From Myxococcota bacterium (GTDB lineage: Bacteria; Myxococcota; B64-G9): a stretch of DNA of 64,000 bases. Shown here piece by piece: positions 34,172 through 42,847 of the stretch. The notes beneath the pieces were generated by a model. That model was not told where the DNA came from, made no database searches, and worked only from the letters and a program-made list of their open reading frames with translations. Position 1 is the stretch's first letter; every line of letters starts with the position of its first letter. The stretch covers positions 1-64,000 of the forward strand of contig JAKLGA010000003.1 in assembly GCA_022710975.1 (NCBI GenBank). The letters run 5' to 3'. Made by a program: the position numbers and the translations under genes.

Positions 34172-34885
34172 ATGCTTGAGCCGAGGGGAACGAAGGCATT
34201 CAAGGTTCTGCTGCTTGCGCTCATTTCGACAGCATGTTGCAGTAGAAGATCAAATGACGAAATGTCCGAGTTCGATGCCTACCGGAACGCACTTGAGGTA
34301 GCTCCGGTCGAAAGCCAAGCTGGTCCTGTGCCCACAGTTATCCCTGGCGTTCAAGATCAGAATTCCACACCAGAACTTGATCCTAGCATGCTAGTGCGGG
34401 AATTCGAAAGACGACAGCGAATACTTGTAGACAAAATGACTCAAACTGTCGTTCAGGGCACTGTCACCGGCACTAGAGCATTCCAATGGGAAAACCCAGA
34501 GGCGGAATGGTCAACAGGGAGGAAGCCTCAATGGGAAATCTTCACCAGGGTTACCCTAGAAGTAGAGGCCTCTTTCAAGAAGCGAACCGACGAGAAGGTC
34601 ATCGAGTTCTGGTCAAGGTGCGGCAAGCTTGACCAGAATGATTGGCAATCGGTCAAACCTGGCAGCCCTCTCGCCTGCGTGAATACCGCAGACGCATCCT
34701 TTCTAATTGGCGACAAAGTCATCGTTGCACTTCAAGATCACAAGCCCCTTCCCGATGGTCAGGCTGTGCTCAGGCTCAGAGGATCACGCAGGGGAGCGAC
34801 GTTCTTGAATTCGAACAACGAGAATGAGAGAGCAGTGGCACAGAGGATTCTTCAGTACCTTTCCAACTCATCTGCGATTCATTAG
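34172..34885 (+). CDS. Lipoprotein of unknown function in the AT-richer island
   Basis: This 237-aa protein has a lipoprotein signal (FKVLLLALISTACC). A start at 34172 is chosen because GGAGG (34162-34166) lies 5 nt before it; ATG 34160 is in frame but overlaps that site. A proline-rich spacer and a helix (LVREFERRQRILVDKM) are followed by a beta domain with IFTRVTLEVEASF and VIVALQDHKPLPDG, which looks like a small binding barrel. It lies between a propeller-like lipoprotein and a metalloprotease with the same low GC, so the three probably arrived together. No family recognised. Confidence 0.7.
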   Translation: MLEPRGTKAFKVLLLALISTACCSRRSNDEMSEFDAYRNALEVAPVESQAGPVPTVIPGVQDQNSTPELDPSMLVREFERRQRILVDKMTQTVVQGTVTGTRAFQWENPEAEWSTGRKPQWEIFTRVTLEVEASFKKRTDEKVIEFWSRCGKLDQNDWQSVKPGSPLACVNTADASFLIGDKVIVALQDHKPLPDGQAVLRLRGSRRGATFLNSNNENERAVAQRILQYLSNSSAIH

Positions 34886-34909
34886 AAAGAATTGATGGGG
34901 ACAATCGCC

Positions 34910-36589
34910 ATGAATAGGGCAGCCTTTATCTTTTCTCTCTCAACGGTGTGCACTTTGATCTCCGCCAATGCCATTGGATTCGTTTGGACAGAAGGACCCT
35001 GGTGCTCAGAATCTGAAGTCTTCAGTGCTCCGCCCTATAAAATCGATATTGCATCGTTTACAAACCGTGGCATCACCAGCCATGTGGCAGACCAAATTAT
35101 AGATGCGGCGACAATCTGGAATCACATGCCCGCAAGCATTTCCATCTCCCACGGGGGCAATGATGGAACGTGCTATGGTCAGAACTCGATTTGTGCCCGA
35201 AATCGCCCAGAAGATGAGGCATTCGAGGAAGATATATACCTCCTCGGCTACACAGACGTCGTGTACGACCCAGCGGAAAACTGCAATCTATACTACCATC
35301 AAGTCATTCGCGCAGATGCTGGCCTAGGGTTCACGGCTGCCACCTCAAAGTACGCGGATACTGGCTTCGAATCAGTATCCATACACGAGTTCGGGCATTC
35401 CATGACCCTTGGAGATGGAGAGCCGCCTGACGTTACAAATGGCGCCCTCATGTCTCAATCCATTATCAGCAGAGCCCACACTGACGACGCAAGCGGACTA
35501 ATCAGCAGATACGGCTACAGCCTGGAGCAACTCAAAACAAGGTTGGCCTACGGCGTAAACTACACAAATGGTTCCCTCAACACCTTCTTACCAATTGTGC
35601 AACTAGCAGGGTACCAATTTCGCAGCGGTGGATCGCGCCCTTCTATCGTGGGAAACTGGCACCAAGGGATTGGCGGCTCATACAACTGGGACTACGCAGC
35701 TGTCTGGACAAACTATGCGACAATAATGGTTGCGCTTCTCCGCGATGGCACAGACGGCGCGCTTCAAGTCCGAGCTGTAGCCTCAATACCTCAAGGATAC
35801 ACGGTGTTTTCGCCATCCATCGCAGTAGGCGACGCAAATCAACTACTTGTAGTCTGGAAAAACTACAGCACTTCACAAAACAACTATATTTCGACAGCAA
35901 GAATACAAGTGAACGCACAGGGGAACGGGTTCGACAGTATAACCACATCAACACTAATGCCATGGCAGGCTCTTTCCGAACCAGTCGTAAGCTTCATGCC
36001 GGGCAGGTATCGCTATATCATTTCGTGGGTCATGGACGGGACCTATGTGTACGATTTGCTTGAACGGCATAGGATAGCAGCCATGGTATCCATGAATTCA
36101 GTTGGATCGGCATGGCAAGCTCCATACACCTATGAAGGCAACGATCCAGACTTCCCTGAGTTTGTTTCCAGTCCCTGGCACGCGCCGGCGCTCACTTGCT
36201 ACAATGGACTAATCATGACGAGCACCTGCCTCATGATGTACAAACAATTTCGTACGTCAGATACGCGCTGGATCGACCAGCAAGCGTTTACCATCGACGC
36301 CGCCAATACAAGGCTCGTCGCATCAACAACGGATTGGTCCACCTGGAACTACTCGCATGCCGAACTGGCGATAACTTCTAGTCTTTATGATTGGCTATTT
36401 ACACATGTTTACTACAATGGTGGCAAGGGTTCCATGATGTATCGCCTAAAGCGCTTCAGCCAAGGTGCTGGTGGGCATTTCCGACAGTATGGGACCTTCG
36501 AACGCCCCGATATGGTCTCCCGTGTAGGCTTTCCGGTAGCCTATAACTACCGGACTAATAGATTCCGTTTTCTTTGGATCGAACGTTAG
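34910..36589 (+). CDS. Secreted metzincin (matrixin-like) metalloprotease
   Basis: This 559-aa protein has a signal peptide (AAFIFSLSTVCTLISANA) and the zinc motif HEFGHSMTLGD at 159-169. The ligands would be H159, H163 and, where matrixins have His, Asp169. The usual glycine at position 166 is Thr. A Met-turn (GALMSQS) follows at a suitable distance. The C-terminal 350 residues look like a beta-propeller or similar repeat domain (VVWKNYSTSQNNYISTARI). GGGGA (34897-34901) supports ATG 34910. Low GC and codon use match the preceding two genes. Probably a surface-acting protease. Confidence 0.85.
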   Translation: MNRAAFIFSLSTVCTLISANAIGFVWTEGPWCSESEVFSAPPYKIDIASFTNRGITSHVADQIIDAATIWNHMPASISISHGGNDGTCYGQNSICARNRPEDEAFEEDIYLLGYTDVVYDPAENCNLYYHQVIRADAGLGFTAATSKYADTGFESVSIHEFGHSMTLGDGEPPDVTNGALMSQSIISRAHTDDASGLISRYGYSLEQLKTRLAYGVNYTNGSLNTFLPIVQLAGYQFRSGGSRPSIVGNWHQGIGGSYNWDYAAVWTNYATIMVALLRDGTDGALQVRAVASIPQGYTVFSPSIAVGDANQLLVVWKNYSTSQNNYISTARIQVNAQGNGFDSITTSTLMPWQALSEPVVSFMPGRYRYIISWVMDGTYVYDLLERHRIAAMVSMNSVGSAWQAPYTYEGNDPDFPEFVSSPWHAPALTCYNGLIMTSTCLMMYKQFRTSDTRWIDQQAFTIDAANTRLVASTTDWSTWNYSHAELAITSSLYDWLFTHVYYNGGKGSMMYRLKRFSQGAGGHFRQYGTFERPDMVSRVGFPVAYNYRTNRFRFLWIER

Positions 36590-36662
36590 ATAATTTTCTA
36601 GTCAGACTCATTCGCTACTTCTGATTTTTTTCTGGGTTGTACCTTGTTGCGGTTTTTGATCC

Positions 36663-37772
36663 ATGTTTGAGCAAAACGATCTCAAGTTTTTCGCCCAGTG
36701 CCCCCCCGGGCTGGAGCCCGCGCTCGCGGGCGAGCTCCGGTCTCTCGGCGCGGGCGGGCTCGAGCCGGGCCACGGCGGGGTGGCGTTCACCGGCGACCGC
36801 GCGCTGGCCGCGCGCGCCAACTTGATGTTGCGGACCGCCACCCGGGTGCTACTCCGGCTGGATCGCTTCCCGGCCGCCCACCTGAACGAGCTCGAGAGCC
36901 GGGCGCGGCGCGTGCCCTGGGAGCGGTACCTCACCAAGGATCAGCCCTTCCAGCTGCGCGTCTCCTGCCACGCCTCGCGCATCTACCACACCGGCGCGGC
37001 CGAGGAGCGGGTGGCCCGGGCGCTGGCCGCGGCCACGGGCGGCCGCGCGGACAAGACCGCGGGGGCCGCGCTCGTGCTGGTGCGCATCGAGCGCGACGGG
37101 TGCGAGCTGAGCCTCGACACCTCGGGCGCGCCGCTCCACCAGCGTGGCTTCAAGGCCGAGGTGGGCGCCGCCCCGCTGCGCGAGACGCTGGCCGCGGGGG
37201 TGCTCTTGCTGGCGGGCTACGATGGCTCGCAGCCGCTGCTCGATCCCATGTGCGGCTCGGGCACCTTCGCCCTGGAGGCCGGCCTGCTGGCGCTCGGCCG
37301 GGCCCCGGGCCTGGACCGGCGCTTCGCGCTGGAGGACGTGCCGGGCTTCGGGCCGGGGCTGTTCGCGGAGGAGCGCGCCCGGCTGCGCGCGCTCGAGCGC
37401 CCCGCGCCCCCGGCGCCCATCCTGGCCGCGGACGCCGACGCCGGGGCGGTGGGCAAGGCCCGCCGCAACCTGGCCCGGGCCGGGCTGGAGGGCCTGGTCC
37501 GGCTCGAGCGCCGCCGGCTCGAGGACCAGCGGCTCGGGCCGGGCCCGGGCCTGGTGGTGGTGAACCCGCCCTACGGGGGGCGGCTGGGGCGAGGCGACGA
37601 TCTCGAGGCGCTCCACGCCAGGCTGGGCGCGCTGGTCGGCGGGACGGGCTGGCGCCTGGCGCTGGTGACCGAGCAGGAGCGCCTGGCCCACGCCACCGGG
37701 CTCGTGTTCCAGGCGGTGCGCGGGCCGCTCCACCACGGCGGGCGCAAGGTCCGGCTCTACCTCACGGCGTGA
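36663..37772 (+). CDS. THUMP-domain rRNA guanine-N2 methyltransferase (RlmL-like)
   Basis: This 369-aa protein has an N-terminal ferredoxin-like/THUMP region (FFAQCPPGLEPALAGEL, then PFQLRVSCHASRIYHTG) and a methyltransferase domain. The SAM motif is DPMCGSGTFALEAG and the catalytic motif NPPYGGRLG. This is the layout of RlmL N-terminal domains, which make m2G2445 in 23S rRNA. The first dozen codons are AT-rich like the upstream island, then the composition switches abruptly. Its 3' end overlaps the convergent miaA gene by 11 nt. Confidence 0.9.
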   Translation: MFEQNDLKFFAQCPPGLEPALAGELRSLGAGGLEPGHGGVAFTGDRALAARANLMLRTATRVLLRLDRFPAAHLNELESRARRVPWERYLTKDQPFQLRVSCHASRIYHTGAAEERVARALAAATGGRADKTAGAALVLVRIERDGCELSLDTSGAPLHQRGFKAEVGAAPLRETLAAGVLLLAGYDGSQPLLDPMCGSGTFALEAGLLALGRAPGLDRRFALEDVPGFGPGLFAEERARLRALERPAPPAPILAADADAGAVGKARRNLARAGLEGLVRLERRRLEDQRLGPGPGLVVVNPPYGGRLGRGDDLEALHARLGALVGGTGWRLALVTEQERLAHATGLVFQAVRGPLHHGGRKVRLYLTA

Positions 37773-38697
37773 GGCGGCCCTCGCGCCGCACCACCTCCAG
37801 GGCCTCCGCCGGCTCGGCGCGCTCGATCCAGTGGATGGGCGTCCCGCGCCGCTCCATGCGCCGGAACCAGCTCTCCTGCCGGCGGGCGAACTCGGCGATG
37901 GCCCGGGCCAGCCCCGCCTGCATGGCCTCGAGCCCGAGCTCGCCCTGGCGGTGGCGGGACATCCAGCGGTACTCCAGCCCCAGCTCGCGCAGGCGCGCGT
38001 GGCTCACCCCGGACGCGAGCAGCCGGTCGGCCTCCCCCAGCATGCCGGCCGCGAGCCGCTCGGCGAGCCGGGCCCGGATGCGCGCGCGCAGCTCCTCCCG
38101 GGGCCAGCGGGTGCCCAGGACGAGGGGGTGCAGGGCCGGCCAGGCCGGGCGGGCACCCGCGCCCTGGGCCCGGGCCTGGCCCTCGGCGACCTCGATGGCC
38201 CGCACCAGCCGCTCCCGGCTCTTGAAGTCGGACACGTTGTGCAGCCGCTTGAGCCCGGCCAGCCGGTCCTGCAGCTCGTCGAGCGACAAGCCCTCGAGCT
38301 CCCGCCGCAGCGCCGGGTCCTCGGGCACCTCGACCAGCGCGTAGCCCTCGAGCACCGCCTCCAGGTACAGGCCGGTGCCGCCCACCAGCACGGGCAGCCG
38401 CCCGCGGGCGCGTACCTCGCCCAGCGCGCGGAAGAAGTCCCGCTGGAAGCGGAACACGCTGTACTCCTCGCCCAGCCCGGCCACGTCGATCAGCTGATAA
38501 GGGACGGGCGGACCGCCCTGGCGGTACTCGGCCAGATCCTTGCCGGTGCCGAGGTCGAGGCCGCGGTACACCTGGCGGGAGTCGGCCGAGAGGATCTCGC
38601 CCCCGAGCGCGCGGGCGAGCGCCACCCCGAGCCGGGTCTTCCCGGAGGCCGTGGGCCCGAGCACCACCAGCAGATCGTACTTCTCCTCCTCCGCCAT
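37762..38697 (-). CDS. miaA: tRNA dimethylallyltransferase
   Basis: This 311-aa enzyme transfers the dimethylallyl group to A37 of tRNAs reading U-starting codons. Visible features are the P-loop GPTASGKT, the aspartate motif SADSRQVYRGLDLGTGK, GGTGLYLEAV and the RxxRAIEV region. The ATG at 38697 gives the normal N-terminus (MAEEEKYDLLVVLGPTASGK); an in-frame ATG at 38742 adds 15 unlikely residues. It overlaps the 3' end of the RlmL-like gene. Beyond its start lie a palindrome and a divergent gene. Confidence 0.95.
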   Translation of the reverse strand: MAEEEKYDLLVVLGPTASGKTRLGVALARALGGEILSADSRQVYRGLDLGTGKDLAEYRQGGPPVPYQLIDVAGLGEEYSVFRFQRDFFRALGEVRARGRLPVLVGGTGLYLEAVLEGYALVEVPEDPALRRELEGLSLDELQDRLAGLKRLHNVSDFKSRERLVRAIEVAEGQARAQGAGARPAWPALHPLVLGTRWPREELRARIRARLAERLAAGMLGEADRLLASGVSHARLRELGLEYRWMSRHRQGELGLEAMQAGLARAIAEFARRQESWFRRMERRGTPIHWIERAEPAEALEVVRREGRLTP

Positions 38698-38710
38698 GGG
38701 CCCGCATTGT

Positions 38711-38749
38711 ATGCCAGATTGGCATCCCAAGGGCCCGATCAAGTAGTCT
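38711..38749 (+). promoter_or_regulatory. Palindrome overlapping a divergent promoter
   Basis: ATGCCA-GAT-TGGCAT (38711-38725) is a perfect 6-3-6 inverted repeat. TTGGCA (38719-38724) inside it could be the -35 of a promoter with TAGTCT (38744-38749) as -10. A repressor bound here would block transcription of the gene at 38779. Confidence 0.45.
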
Positions 38750-38778
38750 GATCCGCGGATGTGCCTAGGAGGACGGTC

Positions 38779-39888
38779 ATGGGATCTGGGCTGAGCCTGT
38801 GGCTGGTGGTGCTGCTCGCAGCAGGAGCTGGGCCACGACCCGAGGACGCCTTGGAGGACGGCGCAGAGGCGCGTTACCGTATCCGCGTGCGGCCCTCGGG
38901 CGCGCCCGGGGCGCGGCTACGCAGCGACGATCCCCCCATCGCCGGCCCGGCCGTGGGCCGCCTGCCCTGCCCGCAGGACGAGCTGGTGGTGGTCAAGGCG
39001 GGCAACCCGGTGCGGGTGCGGGCCGAGGACGGGCCGCTGACGCTGCTGCTGTGGCTGCCGACGGAGGCCTGCCAGCAGGTGGTCACCCGCAGGCTCGAGG
39101 TGGACGGGAAGCGCCTGCCCGCGGGCCTGCCCGTGACCCGCCTGGAGGGGCAGGCGGGCAGGGCGCGGGTGCGCGCGCTCTCCTCCCTGGAGCCGCTGGA
39201 GGCCTGGGTGCCCGCGGACGCGCTCGGCACCATGTACCTGGCCCCGCCGGCCGGCGAGGAGGCCCGGCTCGCCCCGGGCGGCTGCCCCGAGCGCGGCCAG
39301 GGCCCGCGCATCGAGCTCATCAACCGGGTGCGCCTCCGGGCCGGGGCGCTCCTGCACGACGCGCCCGAGGGGCTGCCGGTCGCCCGCACCAGGCAGGAGA
39401 TCACCTTCTACGCGGAGGAGCCCGAGGCGGGCGGCTGGGTGCAGATCTTCTACCACTCCTCCTGGGGCGAGCTCAGGCTGTGGGCCGGGCCCGGGGCGCT
39501 CGCGCCCAAGGCGGACCTGTTCGCCCCGGCGCGCGCCCAGGGCAGCTTCTTCTGGCTCGTCCAGGAGGCCAGCCTGCTCAGGTGCCAGGACTGGCGGGTG
39601 CGGCCCTCCGCGGACGACCCCCGGCGCGGCGGGCTCGAGCACCTGGTGCGCGGACCGGCCGGCGCCCACACGGTCGGCTACGCCTACCAGGATCACCTGG
39701 GGCTGCTCGAGCTGCGCGGCCCGGCCGTCCACGCAGGCGAGAGCGGGGACGAGGGCGGCGACTGGTCGGACGCGGGCGGCGGCTTCCAGAACCTGGAGCT
39801 GAAGGGCTGCGGCGAGGGCTGCCTGGACGCGGGCCCGCACCGGTGGTTCCTGAAGAGGGAGGATTGCGAGAGGGCGAGGGAGAAGTAG
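38779..39888 (+). CDS. Secreted protein of unknown function
   Basis: This 369-aa protein has a signal peptide (LSLWLVVLLAAGAG) and a beta-rich mature part with a scattered cysteine pattern (LPCPQDE, TEACQQV, GGCPERG). The final third (GCGEGCLDAGPHRWFLKRE) looks cysteine-stapled. AGGAGG (38767-38772) precedes the ATG. The stop codon is the first TAG of a 7-bp tandem repeat. The family is not recognised; the SH3-like pattern GAGALLHDAPEGLPV around residue 200 is only suggestive. Confidence 0.75.
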   Translation: MGSGLSLWLVVLLAAGAGPRPEDALEDGAEARYRIRVRPSGAPGARLRSDDPPIAGPAVGRLPCPQDELVVVKAGNPVRVRAEDGPLTLLLWLPTEACQQVVTRRLEVDGKRLPAGLPVTRLEGQAGRARVRALSSLEPLEAWVPADALGTMYLAPPAGEEARLAPGGCPERGQGPRIELINRVRLRAGALLHDAPEGLPVARTRQEITFYAEEPEAGGWVQIFYHSSWGELRLWAGPGALAPKADLFAPARAQGSFFWLVQEASLLRCQDWRVRPSADDPRRGGLEHLVRGPAGAHTVGYAYQDHLGLLELRGPAVHAGESGDEGGDWSDAGGGFQNLELKGCGEGCLDAGPHRWFLKREDCERAREK

Positions 39889-39920
39889 CGAGTAGCGAGT
39901 AGCGAGTGGCGAGTGGCGAG
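39886..39920. repeat. 7-bp microsatellite at a stop codon
   Basis: TAGCGAG three times, then TGGCGAG twice, in tandem. The TAG stop of the upstream gene is the first three bases, so repeat slippage would create or remove stop codons downstream but not alter the protein. Confidence 0.9.
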
Positions 39921-39937
39921 CCGCGACCGGGACCTCG

Positions 39938-41617
<1,680 letters not shown>

Positions 41618-41883
41618 GGCTGCCACCTCCTCGCCGCGGGTAGAGAGCAAGGGTTGTGCCCACCCCGGTCGTCCCAAGAAATGCGAAGCAAAAACAAAGC
41701 AATAACAGATCATGCGGCGAGCCGTCTCGGCCCATGCGCGCCAGCGTGTCGCATACGTCAACCGACCGACGAGGAGATTAAGACAATACCAATCAACCAG
41801 ATAGACGGATTCGGCGCCCTCGCCGAGTTTTCCACATGCTGGTCATGGTTGTGACCAGGCAGAAAACAGTTCCTTCGAAGGGC

Positions 41884-41929
41884 TGGACAAGGCCATCCAG
41901 GCGGACTAGATTGTGGCCGTTCAACGGCC
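41884..41929 (+). promoter_or_regulatory. Sigma-70 promoter with palindrome at +1
   Basis: TGGACA (41884-41889) and TAGATT (41907-41912) are separated by 17 bp. GGCCGTT-C-AACGGCC (41915-41929) covers the expected start site and could be an operator or a 5' hairpin. The coding start at 41956 has GAAGGGGA upstream. Confidence 0.65.
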
Positions 41930-41955
41930 GACCCAACCTGGAAGGGGACGAAAAC

Positions 41956-42828
41956 ATGCGACGTGACGGAATGATGCTGGGAAGTGCCGCCCTGGCCCTC
42001 TCCTTGGCCTTCGGCGGTTGCGTGACTTCGGGCACCCACGAGAAGGTCCTCATGGAGCTCGACGCCACCAAGAAAGAGCTGGCCAACACCAAGGACGCGC
42101 TCTCCAAGGAGCAGCAGGCGCTCAAGGGGGAGAAGGACGCCCGCGCCGCCGAGAAGGCCGAGCTGGACGGCAAGCTGCTCGCGGCCCTCAACCAGGGGCG
42201 GCAGCTCGAGGAGAACCTGGCCTCCATGAGCATGAAGGTCGGGGAGCTCAAGGGCGAGAAGTCCAAGCTCACCGACGAGCAGCAGGCCCTGGTGGCCCAG
42301 GTCGAGGAGCTGCGGAAGCTCCGCGCGGCGGCCGAGCAGCGCATGGCCGACTACCGCAGCCTGCTCGAGAAGCTGAAGAAGATGATGGACGCCGGCACCC
42401 TCCAGGTGAAGGTGCGCAACGGCATGATGCTGGTGCAGATGTCCTCCGACGTGGTGTTCGCCCCGGCCGCGACCATGATCAAGGCCGAGGCCAAGGACGC
42501 CCTGGTGGAGCTCGCCCAGACGCTGGCCAGCTTCACCGACCGGCGCTTCCTGGTGATCGGCCACTCCGACTCCACCCCCATCCGCTCGGCCCGCTTCCCC
42601 TCGAACTGGGAGCTCTCGACCCAGCGGGCGGTCGAGGTGGTCAAGCTGCTGGTCGAGAGCGGGGTCAAGCCCGAGAACATCAGCGCGGCCGGTTGGGCCG
42701 AGTTCGATCCCCTGGTGGGCAACGACACCCCCGAGAACCGCACCGTGAACCGGCGGGTGGAGATCATCTTCATGCCGAAGATCGACGAGCTGCCCGGCTT
42801 CGAGGAAGTGCTGAAGAAGGGCTCGTGA
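41956..42828 (+). CDS. OmpA-like lipoprotein with coiled coil
   Basis: This 290-aa protein has lipobox FGGC (Cys at about 21) and a long heptad-rich coiled coil (about 30-140, KEELANTKDALSKEQQALKGE...). The C-terminal OmpA domain binds peptidoglycan: VIGHSDSTPI, LSTQRAVEVVKLLVESGV and NRRVEIIF. It ties the outer membrane, via the lipid, to the cell wall. It has its own well-formed promoter. The HrpB helicase gene follows 19 nt later. Confidence 0.92.
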   Translation: MRRDGMMLGSAALALSLAFGGCVTSGTHEKVLMELDATKKELANTKDALSKEQQALKGEKDARAAEKAELDGKLLAALNQGRQLEENLASMSMKVGELKGEKSKLTDEQQALVAQVEELRKLRAAAEQRMADYRSLLEKLKKMMDAGTLQVKVRNGMMLVQMSSDVVFAPAATMIKAEAKDALVELAQTLASFTDRRFLVIGHSDSTPIRSARFPSNWELSTQRAVEVVKLLVESGVKPENISAAGWAEFDPLVGNDTPENRTVNRRVEIIFMPKIDELPGFEEVLKKGS

Positions 42829-42847
42829 GGCGCCCGCCGCGCCGTTC

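Noticed and set aside
32460-36600. Prophage or transposon
   Set aside because: No integrase, transposase, phage gene or terminal repeat seen. Only composition suggests transfer.
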